Positions 42,775 through 52,122 of a stretch of 64,000 bases of DNA are shown piece by piece. Positions within the stretch are counted from its first letter, which is position 1. Every line of letters begins with the position of its first letter. Source of the stretch: UBA4416 sp040386075. Lineage in GTDB: Bacteria > Bacteroidota > Bacteroidia > B-17B0 > Aurantibacillaceae. Location of the stretch: assembly GCA_040386075.1 (NCBI GenBank), contig JAZKGE010000027.1, forward strand, positions 1-64,000. Reading direction: 5' to 3'. Both the position numbers and the translations under genes were made by a program. Below the pieces are notes generated by a model, which did not search any database, was not told where the DNA came from, and was given only the letters and a program-made list of their open reading frames with translations.

Positions 42775-45765
42775 TTGATTATAATTCCTTTTTTATTGAG
42801 ATCAATTATAAATAGAATTCAGAATTGCCTTCCTGTTTTTTTTAGGAGATGTATTTTCCTGATATTTTTTTTTATTTCTTTCGCAGGGTTATCTCAGTAT
42901 TACCAGATCAGAAACTTTAATGCAGAGAACGGTTTGCCAAGTCCTGAAGTATATGGGCTCTTGCAGGATTCGAAAGGCTACATGTGGTTTGCAACCGATA
43001 TGGGAGTTAGCCGATATAACGGTCATGAATTTGACAATTTTAGCACAGAGAATGGTTTGCCCGATAATACAGTTTTTGGTTTTTGCGAAGATGCTAAAGG
43101 GCGTATTTGGTTTCGCTCTTTTTCAGGTAAGCTTTCTTATTTTTTAAATGATAGTGTTCACATATTACCTTGCAATTCAATTCTTGAAAACGAGATCAGA
43201 AAAAGAACGATCGTAATGGTATCCATGTATGTAGATGTTGGGGATACTATATGGGTAGGGACCTCAAACAGAACGGTTTTAAAAATTGCTCCGGGATGGC
43301 AGGAAAAACACATTTCCTGGATAACGATCCCTGAAAGCGGCGGTTACATTTTTTTAGTGGATGATAGATCGCTTTTGTTTGGCGGCAATGAAAAAGATGC
43401 GCATTTTATAACTGTATATTCCAGCCAAACCAAAAAATTAAACCAGATCGAAACTAAAGTGCAATCAGGATTAAGGTATTCTGCAACACGATTACATGAT
43501 GGCTCTTTCCTTGCATCTGTTAACAATATTATCTTAAAGTTTACCAAAGACGGTGTTTTAAGTAGAAATGAACAAAAATCTACCATTATCACATTGCTGG
43601 AAGATATTGATGGCCGAATTATTTCTGCTTCTTATGATGGTGTTTGTATACATGAAGCAAATAATCTGGATAAGTACGAAGTAATTCCAGGCTTTTCGGA
43701 TAAGATCTTTACAGGAGTTGTTATAGATAGAGAAAACTCTTTATGGCTATCTACCGAGGGACACGGTGTATATTATATTCCTTTTCGAAACGGACGTTAC
43801 TATACAAGCGAGCATGGTTTAATGCAGAGTAAAATATCATGCATTGCTGAATATGATGGGAATATTATTACAGGTCATTTGAATGGAACTGCCAGCATCA
43901 TTAAAAAGAATGATATTAAAACGGTTAGCTTTTATTCCAGAAACAGTGTAAACGTATCTAATAACCGCATCAACTGTATTTATGTGCATAATAATTCTGA
44001 AATTTATATTGGAAATAATCTCAGTACATTTAATCTTCATTCAAGTCTTAAAGACTCTAAAGAGTACGCCTCTTTTGGTGCAAAAAAAATCATAAAAAGT
44101 AAAGGTAATATGGTTTGGGTGTTATCCGCTCGGCGCATTATCCGCGCTGATATTTCACAAGGCTTTAAAAGAGAAAAAGATGTACGTTTTTTTCAGTATA
44201 TAGATGATATTTGTGAAGACAGTAAAGGCACATTATGGATAGCCGCTATCAATGGCCTGTGGAATTATAAAAACGACACACTACATTATCTGGGAGGAAA
44301 TAATAAATTATTGTCGTCGCGCATCATTAATATTTTAGAAGACAAAGAGGGTAACCTTTGGATGGCTACCAGAGGAAGGGGCGTGATCTTAAAAAAGCAT
44401 GGCTCTTATTATAATATAAAACAAACCGACGGCCTTGCCAGTAACATGTGTCGTAACATGCTCATTGATAAGAACGATGTAGTGTGGGTTGGAAGTAACA
44501 ATGGTTTAAGTAAAATAACATTGAAAAAAACAATTACAGTTGGTTTTGATGTAAATATATATTCTAAAAAACAAGGGTTGTTGTCTAACGAAGTTAATTT
44601 TATTGTAAGCAGAGGACACGAGCTTTTATTGGCACACAATAATGGTATTTCTATCATGGATCCTAAATTATTAAAGAACAATACTGTGCCTCCGCCGGTA
44701 TATATCAGCCATGCTGAGATCAATAATGCAATATATAAGAACGATTCATTGAAGCTAAACTACAGTGAAAATTACCTGAAGATAAATTACATTGGTTTGT
44801 CGTATAAGGATCCTGGTTCAGTTGAATATAGATACAAAATGGAAGGCTTGGATACAACCTGGGTGTATACGTCTTATACGTCGGCACAATTTCAAACTTT
44901 AAATCCGGGTAACTATAAATTTATCGTATATGCAAAAAACAATGACGGCTATTGGAGTACCCATCCTGCCGTGCTTTACATTTCTATTTTACCAGCCTGG
45001 TGGCAAACGTGGGTATTCAGAATTTTCATGGGAGTATTAATTGTTGTTATTATCTTCATGATAGTTAAAAACAGATTGGATAAGATCAGGAAACGGGAAC
45101 AAGAAAAAACCGAACTCCAAAATAAGATCGCAAATACAGAGTTAAAAGCCCTACGTGCACAAATGAACCCACATTTTATTTTTAACGCTATTAATTCAGT
45201 GCAGTATTTCATGACTAACAATGATCCTGAATCTTCCCAGAAATACCTTTCCAAATTTGCAAAGCTGATCCGTTATGTAATGGATAATTCCAAGCCTTCG
45301 TCTATTCCTTTAGAAAAAGAATTAGAAGCCTTGAAGTTGTACATCGATCTGGAAGCATTGCGGTTTGAGAACCGGTTCGAATATGAGCTTAGAGTGGATA
45401 AGGAAATTGACATTAATTATGTACAGATACCATCTATGCTTATTCAACCTTATATTGAAAATGCTATTTGGCATGGCCTGATGCATAAAAAAGGGAATGG
45501 GAAATTGAACATTCATATTCATATGTATGGAACAGTATTAACCTGCATTATTGAAGATAACGGAATTGGTAGAGGAAGGTCCAAAGAGATCAGATCTTCT
45601 GAATCTGTTACGTATCATAAATCCTTTGGTATGTCAGTTACAAAAGAGCGATTGGAGATCATCAGTCGGTTAAACAATATCAATCCTCAGATCAACGTTA
45701 TAGATCTTTACGAAAATAATATTGCAAGCGGCACAAGAGTAGAAATCAGTATCCCTTCTTTTTAA
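42775..45765 (+). CDS. Propeller-sensor LytS-type histidine kinase
   Basis: About 996 residues; no ATG is available before the signal peptide (CIFLIFFFISFAGLSQ), so the start is a TTG at 42775 or another near-cognate codon. Periplasmic beta-propeller repeats of the Reg_prop type follow (DSKGYMWFATDMGVSRYNG, EDSKGTLWIAAINGLWNYK, EDKEGNLWMATRGRGV), then a Y_Y_Y domain (about 660-735), a membrane helix (about 747-765), the HisKA_7TM/LytS box MNPHFIFNAINSVQYF (His near 800) and a HATPase domain (PYIENAIWHGL, EDNGIGRGRS). The receptor would sense an extracytoplasmic signal and phosphorylate the LytTR regulator encoded 10 bp downstream. Confidence 0.9.
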   Translation: MIIIPFLLRSIINRIQNCLPVFFRRCIFLIFFFISFAGLSQYYQIRNFNAENGLPSPEVYGLLQDSKGYMWFATDMGVSRYNGHEFDNFSTENGLPDNTVFGFCEDAKGRIWFRSFSGKLSYFLNDSVHILPCNSILENEIRKRTIVMVSMYVDVGDTIWVGTSNRTVLKIAPGWQEKHISWITIPESGGYIFLVDDRSLLFGGNEKDAHFITVYSSQTKKLNQIETKVQSGLRYSATRLHDGSFLASVNNIILKFTKDGVLSRNEQKSTIITLLEDIDGRIISASYDGVCIHEANNLDKYEVIPGFSDKIFTGVVIDRENSLWLSTEGHGVYYIPFRNGRYYTSEHGLMQSKISCIAEYDGNIITGHLNGTASIIKKNDIKTVSFYSRNSVNVSNNRINCIYVHNNSEIYIGNNLSTFNLHSSLKDSKEYASFGAKKIIKSKGNMVWVLSARRIIRADISQGFKREKDVRFFQYIDDICEDSKGTLWIAAINGLWNYKNDTLHYLGGNNKLLSSRIINILEDKEGNLWMATRGRGVILKKHGSYYNIKQTDGLASNMCRNMLIDKNDVVWVGSNNGLSKITLKKTITVGFDVNIYSKKQGLLSNEVNFIVSRGHELLLAHNNGISIMDPKLLKNNTVPPPVYISHAEINNAIYKNDSLKLNYSENYLKINYIGLSYKDPGSVEYRYKMEGLDTTWVYTSYTSAQFQTLNPGNYKFIVYAKNNDGYWSTHPAVLYISILPAWWQTWVFRIFMGVLIVVIIFMIVKNRLDKIRKREQEKTELQNKIANTELKALRAQMNPHFIFNAINSVQYFMTNNDPESSQKYLSKFAKLIRYVMDNSKPSSIPLEKELEALKLYIDLEALRFENRFEYELRVDKEIDINYVQIPSMLIQPYIENAIWHGLMHKKGNGKLNIHIHMYGTVLTCIIEDNGIGRGRSKEIRSSESVTYHKSFGMSVTKERLEIISRLNNINPQINVIDLYENNIASGTRVEISIPSF

Positions 45766-45775
45766 TATGTAAAAA

Positions 45776-46531
45776 ATGATAAGAGCAATAATAGTAGATG
45801 ATGAAGAAAAAGGCAGGTTTACCTTAAGAAACTTGGTGGCTAAGAATTGCCCGTCGTTGGAACTGGTCGATCTATGTGATTCAGTGGAAATGGCTATAGC
45901 CTCGATCTTAAAACATCAACCCGATCTGGTATTTTTGGATATTGAAATGCCTTTTCAAAATGGATTTGCATTATTGGAAAAATTTCAAAAGCCAAACTTT
46001 GATGTGATCTTCATCACAGCTTATGATCATTATGCCATCAAGGCAATTAAATATAGTGCTTTGGATTATTTACTGAAACCAGTTGATACGGAAGAGCTAA
46101 AAGAAGCTGTTATTAAAATAGAACAAAAGAAAAAACACACAGCCTCACAATTACCTGATTTTGAATTATTACTTTCTAATTTAAAACTGAAAGGTACTTC
46201 TGCAAAGATTGCCATTCCAACGTTCGAAGGACTTCAAATGATCAACTCTACTGAGATCATTAAATGTACTGCTAATGAAAGCTATACTGAAATAGTGCTT
46301 GCAGGTGGAAAAAAAATAATGGTTTCGAGGATCTTAAAGGAATATGAAGATCTGTTATCTGATTTTAATTTTTTCAGGGTGCACAATTCCTGTCTTATTA
46401 ACCTTGCTCATGTTAATAAATACATCAAAGGCGATGGTGGTTATGTGTTGATGAGCGATGGCGAAAGCGTAGAAGTGTCACGTCGTAAAAAGAATGAGTT
46501 GCTACATAAGCTTGCTTTAATTCAAGTATAG
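45776..46531 (+). CDS. LytTR-family response regulator
   Basis: 251 residues. Receiver domain (1-120) with acidic pocket VDDEE, phospho-acceptor Asp55 in HQPDLVFLDIEMP, and the FITAYDHYAIKAIKYSALDY and KPV segments. A LytTR DNA-binding domain occupies about 150-248 (ANESYTEIVLAGGKKIMVSR, FFRVHNSCLINLAHVNKYI). It is the partner of the upstream kinase. LytTR proteins bind two 9-bp direct repeats 12 bp apart; matching sites precede the next two genes. Confidence 0.93.
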   Translation: MIRAIIVDDEEKGRFTLRNLVAKNCPSLELVDLCDSVEMAIASILKHQPDLVFLDIEMPFQNGFALLEKFQKPNFDVIFITAYDHYAIKAIKYSALDYLLKPVDTEELKEAVIKIEQKKKHTASQLPDFELLLSNLKLKGTSAKIAIPTFEGLQMINSTEIIKCTANESYTEIVLAGGKKIMVSRILKEYEDLLSDFNFFRVHNSCLINLAHVNKYIKGDGGYVLMSDGESVEVSRRKKNELLHKLALIQV

Positions 46532-46554
46532 GCACCGGCTATTTCCCAAATCTA

Positions 46555-46624
46555 CCAACTATTGCTAAAAAACTACCATGTATTGGTTATCATTATCTGT
46601 TTTTTTGTAAAATGATTTTATTTG
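46555..46624 (+). promoter_or_regulatory. Candidate LytTR operator and promoter, site 1
   Basis: Half-sites ACCAACTAT (46554-46562) and ACCATGTAT (46575-46583) lie 21 bp apart start to start. The 28-bp block 46561-46588 is identical at 24 positions to 47563-47590. Exactly 30 bp after the block's ATTGG comes TTTATTTG (46617-46624), a near match to the TAnnTTTG -7 element, 38 bp before the ATG. Confidence 0.75.
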
Positions 46625-46662
46625 TGACTTAATTTATTTATTAATCACTAAAAATTTATCTT

Positions 46663-47406
46663 ATGAAAAAAAAATTAATGATGTTACTACTCGCATTTTG
46701 TATTTCAATTTGTGCTTATGCAGGAACAGGTACCGGCGCCCCTGTAACTATTAATGTAGTCAATAATTCAGTATTTAGCTGTAATTATACGGTAACTGTT
46801 CGTGTAGATCAAGTGCCCACTTCCGGAATCAAAGGAGGAACTACTTTTGTTCAAACCTTCGATATTTTACAAGGAAGTAATCACAATTATGTATTCACTC
46901 CAGCAACGGGTTATTATATTAACATTAATTCGTTATCGTTTATCGTAAAAACAGCAAGCTATACATTCACTTACGGACCAAGCCAGACATCAGGGCCTGT
47001 TGCGGCTGCAGGAAATTGCTTTAATCCTACATATCCTACTATCTGGACACCTTTAGGGTTAAATAATTTTGAAGTTAGAGCCGATGTTGCTACAGGCGGA
47101 GGATCACACCGCATGGGAAGTGTTATAGATGTTGTTGGTAATGAAGCCAATGATCTTAAAAATGTTCACGTATATCCGAATCCCGCAGATCAACATGCAG
47201 AACTTTCACTAAAATTAGACGCAATATCCAATATACGGGTTGGTATTTATAATTTAACTGGTGTTCTAATTGCTGAAAACAGATACGAAAATCAAGAAGG
47301 GACTGTTTTATTACCAGTGGACCTTAAAGATTTTGCCGCAGGACTGTATTTTATGAATGTTCTGGTAAATGATAAGCTCACTACTATCAAATTATTGAAA
47401 GAATAA
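46663..47406 (+). CDS. T9SS-exported protein, probable LytTR target
   Basis: 247 residues. Signal peptide (MKKKLMMLLLAFCISICAYA), a ~130-residue beta-rich domain with no recognised family (VTINVVNNSVFSCNYTVTVR), and a C-terminal T9SS type A sorting domain (VHVYPNPADQHAELSLKLDA to TTIKLLKE). It should be secreted or surface-attached. Directly follows the response regulator but has its own promoter. Function unknown. Confidence 0.85.
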   Translation: MKKKLMMLLLAFCISICAYAGTGTGAPVTINVVNNSVFSCNYTVTVRVDQVPTSGIKGGTTFVQTFDILQGSNHNYVFTPATGYYININSLSFIVKTASYTFTYGPSQTSGPVAAAGNCFNPTYPTIWTPLGLNNFEVRADVATGGGSHRMGSVIDVVGNEANDLKNVHVYPNPADQHAELSLKLDAISNIRVGIYNLTGVLIAENRYENQEGTVLLPVDLKDFAAGLYFMNVLVNDKLTTIKLLKE

Positions 47407-47436
47407 TTACATATATTATTTCATAGCATTTGCTGT

Positions 47437-47479
47437 AACTAAAGGCCTCTTCATGTATTGTATGAAGGGGCCTTTAGTT
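47437..47479. terminator. Strong intergenic hairpin after the first T9SS gene
   Basis: 18-bp stem (AACTAAAGGCCTCTTCAT against ATGAAGGGGCCTTTAGTT, one wobble) with a 7-nt loop. It lies 31 bp after the stop. No clean T tract follows, so termination is likely but not certain. It separates the two T9SS genes into different transcripts. Confidence 0.7.
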
Positions 47480-47555
47480 TATAAAAAAGTTATTAAATTT
47501 TTGAAATAAGAGAGCACAATATGTGAAGTTACCGAGCCAACTATTCCTTTAATTG

Positions 47556-47626
47556 ACCGTTTATTGCCAAAAAACAACCGCGTATTGGTTGGTGATTTAA
47601 ATTGCCTGAAAATATATTTTCATTTG
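47556..47626 (+). promoter_or_regulatory. Candidate LytTR operator and promoter, site 2
   Basis: Half-sites ACCGTTTAT (47556-47564) and ACCGCGTAT (47577-47585), again 21 bp apart. The first fits the published LytTR half-site pattern [TA][AC][CA]GTTN[AG][TG] exactly. The -7-like TTCATTTG (47619-47626) starts 30 bp after the conserved ATTGG, the same spacing as at site 1. Confidence 0.78.
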
Positions 47627-47667
47627 CACCATATTAACCAATTTATTAACTACTAAAATCATATTCT

Positions 47668-50025
47668 ATGAAAAGACAATTTTTAAAACAGTTTTATGGG
47701 CTCATCACGATAGTGCTAGCTTCCATAGCTTACGGACAAGCTCCGCAGCTTCAAAACTGGTGCATTCCTGTTAACTCGGTAAATTTTACTTCAGGAACAC
47801 CTGTTACCTCTTTGTTGCCAAGCTCTAGTGCTGCGGGTGGATATTACAATCCACTTGGAGAAAATCAAATATCTGTTGCATCAAACAGTATGCATGACTC
47901 TAACGGAGATCTGCTTTTTTTTGTTACACAGGATTTAGCCGATGGTTATTTGAAGGTGTTTGACAAAAATGCAAATCTTGTAGGAAACGGGGTACTGAAA
48001 TTCAATTATACTTATACAGTTTTAGTTGGTCCGGGTGTTGGAACCCCTACGCCAACTACGTCATTAGGATACAAATTCAATAGCTGGGCTGAAGAGATCA
48101 GTATTATTCCTGTTCCCGGAAATTGCAACCAATTTTATATTATCGCTGGTTTTAAAGATGAGCATAATATATCTACTGCAATAGCATATCAACCGGTTTA
48201 TGCGAAAATCGATTTAAGCATAGGTGTTAACGGGCAAGTGCTCCCGGTAACAGGCACCTCCAATTTAAAAGCTTTTGGAAGTCTTGCTGGCATGCCGGCA
48301 GGTGCTTTTTTGCCATATGCACCCAGTCATAAGCATAGATTTGGAATTGCAGCAACACCATACCGCCCAGAAATTGCTAACAAAAATTATTTCTTATACA
48401 TTTATTCAGCTTATGGATCTTCTTCTTCAACATCACATGGTTTTTTTAAATATCAAATAAGTTCAACCGGGATTAGCTTTTTGGCTCTTGAATCGCCTGT
48501 ACCTACTTATACTTTCGGAAGTCATAATAATTATTATTCAGAGATGGAGCTTATTAAATTACCTTCAGGTAACTACAGGATAGCTAAAGTGATCGAGAAC
48601 AATAACATTTATTGCTGTGATTTAGATTACGTAAATGGTTCAATTATTGCTGGAACTGAAAAAACGATCAACCTTGCTGTTGGTAAATCTATAGAAGGCC
48701 TGGAATTTTCACCAAATGGTAATCATTTATATTATACCTATCATGGAGCAACAAATAAAATTGCAGTTCTCCAGAATGTAGCTTCAGCTACTCCTACGCA
48801 AACTGATCTATTAACGGGAAATTTTGGTTTTATTGAAATGGGTTTTGACAGTAGAATGTATTTTAGTGCCGCCGATCACCTGGTTTCTAAAGTTGCTCCG
48901 GATATTTTGCCTGGTGGTTCATGGAATATGAGCGCTGCAACTTTAAATCCGGATATTTTTGGTCAATACTCTTACCTTTTGCCTGATCAGCTCGATGGTA
49001 ACATCTATTATATCGCGAGCCCAACAATTTCGGGAAATGCAAATCCATGCATGTCTGCTTCAGAAGTGTACACATTAAGCGGTGCGTATGATCCTTCGGT
49101 TAATTACAACTGGACAATATCAGGCGGAACACCTTCATCTTATTCGGGAACCAGTCATACTTTGGCTATTACCTGGACAGGAAGCACCGGCACTGTTTCT
49201 GTACAGGCTGGTTGTTCTAAACCAACTATTTTTACTGTAACTACAATACCATCAGCATTAAATCCTGATTTTACTTTATCCGGTTCAACCATTGCGGGCA
49301 ATTTAACCGACTATCGCATCACTGCAACGCCTGTAATGACTCCACCTGCATTTTGGTGGGAAGTTAGTGAAATTGATATAACCTCGGGATTAGTGGTGCC
49401 GGGAACTACAGTTACAAATAATCAAACCTGGTGGTATGCTCCTTTTATTGCAAGTAATGCTTTTCCTGGATACGACTATAGTTCGGCAACGGCTCCTTTA
49501 GCAACGGGCTATAGTACTACTGCACCATTCCTAACACCACCATATGCGTCAACAAGTACCCCGGTAACGAATCCCGGTAAATTTAAATTAGGTAAAAAGT
49601 ACAGAATTACACGAGGTGTATGGGGGCCTTGCACTGCGTGGACAAGTATTTCTAAAACTATATATCTGAATACAGGATTAACAAAAAGGAACAGTGATCC
49701 TTTTATAGTTGAAGATGATTCATATACACCTGAAATGCCAAGCAACATGGGAGTTTTTACAACTATTACAGATGAACCTGGTATGCCAGTTACAAGTATT
49801 AAAATTTATCCAAATCCCAACAAAGGTTCTTTTGTTGTGATGTCGGTCGAAGAAAAATTGAATGAAGTTTCTGTATATGATGTAACAGGAAAATTAGTTT
49901 ATAGTAAACAAAATATTCAGGAAAAAGATTTAAGTATCGACATTTCCACTATTGCCAGCGGTTTTTATTACGTGAAGATCCTATGTAATGGAAATAGTTA
50001 CTCGCAAAAAATCATAAAAGAATAA
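47668..50025 (+). CDS. Large T9SS-exported protein, probable LytTR target
   Basis: 785 residues. Signal peptide (MKRQFLKQFYGLITIVLASI), a ~430-residue beta-propeller-like region (GLEFSPNGNHLYYTYHG, GFIEMGFDSRMYFSA), a PKD-like module (YTLSGAYDPSVNYNWTISGG) and a C-terminal T9SS type A sorting domain (IKIYPNPNKGSFVVMSVEEK to YSQKIIKE). Exported to the surface. It shares its promoter architecture with the gene at 46663. Specific role unknown. Confidence 0.85.
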   Translation: MKRQFLKQFYGLITIVLASIAYGQAPQLQNWCIPVNSVNFTSGTPVTSLLPSSSAAGGYYNPLGENQISVASNSMHDSNGDLLFFVTQDLADGYLKVFDKNANLVGNGVLKFNYTYTVLVGPGVGTPTPTTSLGYKFNSWAEEISIIPVPGNCNQFYIIAGFKDEHNISTAIAYQPVYAKIDLSIGVNGQVLPVTGTSNLKAFGSLAGMPAGAFLPYAPSHKHRFGIAATPYRPEIANKNYFLYIYSAYGSSSSTSHGFFKYQISSTGISFLALESPVPTYTFGSHNNYYSEMELIKLPSGNYRIAKVIENNNIYCCDLDYVNGSIIAGTEKTINLAVGKSIEGLEFSPNGNHLYYTYHGATNKIAVLQNVASATPTQTDLLTGNFGFIEMGFDSRMYFSAADHLVSKVAPDILPGGSWNMSAATLNPDIFGQYSYLLPDQLDGNIYYIASPTISGNANPCMSASEVYTLSGAYDPSVNYNWTISGGTPSSYSGTSHTLAITWTGSTGTVSVQAGCSKPTIFTVTTIPSALNPDFTLSGSTIAGNLTDYRITATPVMTPPAFWWEVSEIDITSGLVVPGTTVTNNQTWWYAPFIASNAFPGYDYSSATAPLATGYSTTAPFLTPPYASTSTPVTNPGKFKLGKKYRITRGVWGPCTAWTSISKTIYLNTGLTKRNSDPFIVEDDSYTPEMPSNMGVFTTITDEPGMPVTSIKIYPNPNKGSFVVMSVEEKLNEVSVYDVTGKLVYSKQNIQEKDLSIDISTIASGFYYVKILCNGNSYSQKIIKE

Positions 50026-50034
50026 TTTACAAAT

Positions 50035-50073
50035 AATAATCTCCCTTTATTAAAACTATAAAGGGAGATTATT
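50035..50073. terminator. Bidirectional terminator-like hairpin
   Basis: Perfect 16-bp arms AATAATCTCCCTTTAT and ATAAAGGGAGATTATT around a 7-nt loop, with T-rich flanks on both strands, between convergent genes ending at 50025 and 50080. Confidence 0.85.
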
Positions 50074-50079
50074 ATTTTA

Positions 50080-51039
50080 TTAACTCATATTATAATAAAC
50101 CCGTAATCCAACACCATGTTGCAGTTTAAAGGACGGAGTATAGCCCAATCCAATTCTGTCGTAAGAGGGCGTGTATAATAATTGAACACTGTACCTTGGA
50201 TTAATGGTGAATTGAACTCCCAATCCTCCAACAGCGCCGATACCAGCACCTATTAAATATTTAGCACTGTAAAAATTATAAGGCGATTGATTGTAGATAC
50301 TCATTAGATCAATAGTGAAATTATTAGCTCCGTTAAATTCATCGCTGTTAAAAAATGCTTGATTCTTTTGAGCTTTAGATAATATGAAATTCAGCCCACC
50401 TTCTACTACTAAATTCATCTTTTCATTTTTTCCAATGATACGCTGATAGCCTAATTGAAACATCAACCGCTGTTCAGCACCTGTTATTGTAAACTGGTTT
50501 ATTTTTGCCTGGCTCTGAAAGCCGTTGCTGGTATTTGTTGAGCTGATAGTGAATTTACCATTAACGATCAGTTTACTGCCATTAATATTTAAAGTAATGT
50601 TTGCTTTTTTATTTATCTGATAACGCATGTTCAATCCAACTAAATAAGTAGTGGTGTATTTTAAATTAACAGGCATGTCTTTTTCTGTAAAATACCAATC
50701 ATTATGATTTACATTCAATAGCTGAGCTATCAAATCAACACCACCATAGCCACCGCCATATACATTTACGATCTGGTTGTATAGAATGCTGTTTGCAAAC
50801 GTATTACGTTGACCATTCTGATCGTAACCATAACCGTCATATATATAAGCAGTACTCTTATTGCCCCAGTATGCGCCAACGTATAATCCTAAATGAAAGC
50901 CGCGTCCTGCAATAAAAACAGTGCCTTTACCGGTTGTATCCCTGGTATCAGGCTCTTCGTCCTGTGCAGTTGCAGGTATGCCGACTAAAAGGCACAGAAA
51001 AATTAACAGGTATTTAGGGCTCTTTATTATAGAATTCAT
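50080..51039 (-). CDS. Outer-membrane beta-barrel protein
   Basis: 319 residues from ATG at 51039 (MNSIIKSPKYLLIFLCLLVG); the in-frame ATG at 51069 would place charged residues ahead of the signal peptide. The mature protein has amphipathic beta strands with aromatic girdles (FHLGLYVGAYWG, RLMFQLGYQRIIG, GVGLRVYYNMS) and an acidic N-terminal segment. No named family. Lies downstream of the LytTR module but on the opposite strand. Confidence 0.72.
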   Translation of the reverse strand: MNSIIKSPKYLLIFLCLLVGIPATAQDEEPDTRDTTGKGTVFIAGRGFHLGLYVGAYWGNKSTAYIYDGYGYDQNGQRNTFANSILYNQIVNVYGGGYGGVDLIAQLLNVNHNDWYFTEKDMPVNLKYTTTYLVGLNMRYQINKKANITLNINGSKLIVNGKFTISSTNTSNGFQSQAKINQFTITGAEQRLMFQLGYQRIIGKNEKMNLVVEGGLNFILSKAQKNQAFFNSDEFNGANNFTIDLMSIYNQSPYNFYSAKYLIGAGIGAVGGLGVQFTINPRYSVQLLYTPSYDRIGLGYTPSFKLQHGVGLRVYYNMS

Positions 51040-51282
51040 CTGTGGATTATATTGTTTTTTGGTTGTCATATAAGTATACCTCTCATTTTAAATATTACCA
51101 TAGGAATGATGAATATTTCATACTCAAAAATAGACTTAATTATTTATTTCTCACACTTTTACCAAAAAAGCCTTGATGGACATGTGTTTATGCCTATGGG
51201 AGTTTATTAATTCCCTATAAATAAGGGATAAACTGTTTTATACAAAAAGATCCGGGCTAATACAGTCGGATCTTTATTTTAA

Positions 51283-51789
51283 TTAATTCATTGATTTATC
51301 GATAGCTACCATCAATTGTTTTCTGGCTAAAAAGATCCTGCTTTTCACGGTTCCCAATGGCAGTTGCATTTCCTTTGCTATCTCTTCATATTTAAAACCA
51401 TTGTAATATCTGGTGAACGGTATTTTATACTGATCTTCCAGATTTTCTATCTTATTGATGATGTCTTTTGCCGCTAATCTCGATTCAGTAATGTCCTGAT
51501 GATTGTTTTTAAAAGCACGCGCCATGGCCAGGTCGGCATTGGTTTGAATAATTTGCCTTGTTTTCACAGCACGTCGGTAAGAGTTGATAAATGTATTCTT
51601 CATGATCGTGAACAGCCATGCTCTGAGATTGGTGCTATCTTCAAATTTTTCACGGTAAGTGATTGCTTTTACATAAGTGTCCTGAAGAAGGTCTAAGGCA
51701 TCATCACTGTTATGTGTCAAACTTAAGGCGAAATTTTTTAACGATTGCTTCTCGTTTAAAATGCGGGTGTTAAATTCAATAGCTGTCAT
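51283..51789 (-). CDS. ECF-type RNA polymerase sigma factor
   Basis: 168 residues. Sigma region 2 (DDALDLLQDTYVKAITYREK, LRAWLFTIMKNTFINSYRR) and region 4 helix-turn-helix (YEEIAKEMQLPLGTVKSRIF). No anti-sigma gene is adjacent, a frequent situation in Bacteroidota. Regulon unknown. Single gene. Confidence 0.93.
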   Translation of the reverse strand: MTAIEFNTRILNEKQSLKNFALSLTHNSDDALDLLQDTYVKAITYREKFEDSTNLRAWLFTIMKNTFINSYRRAVKTRQIIQTNADLAMARAFKNNHQDITESRLAAKDIINKIENLEDQYKIPFTRYYNGFKYEEIAKEMQLPLGTVKSRIFLARKQLMVAIDKSMN

Positions 51790-52122
51790 AAAGCTTTATT
51801 TTTGATTGTGTGTGATGCTAACCATTTTCTGTAAAATTACAATTTGTTTAACTATTTATTTAATTTATTAAACAAAATACAATATATTGCGTTAAATTAT
51901 TGGTTTTCAGTCAGTTGTTTTTTATAGTTTTACCTTTATTATATATACGTGAGTTAATTAAAAATGGATTATATACACATTAAAAAAGTGTGCCAGTAGA
52001 ACTTGGGGAGAAAATCGATCAAGTGAAAAAGGGCGAATGGTATTAATAAATTGTGAATAGATAGGGCTTTTAGATTAAGTAGGAACCTTAGGATTTAGTT
52101 AACTTCGAAAAAAATTATTTGT
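51790..52122. other. AT-rich intergenic region, nothing recognised
   Basis: 333 bp between the divergent sigma factor and lysS genes. It should hold both promoters. No tRNA, hairpin of note or open frame was found, and no clear TAnnTTTG element stands at a sensible distance from either start. Confidence 0.6.

Noticed and set aside
51790..52122. Possible small RNA or tRNA in the 333-bp gap before lysS
   Set aside because: No cloverleaf, strong hairpin or terminator could be found by eye.
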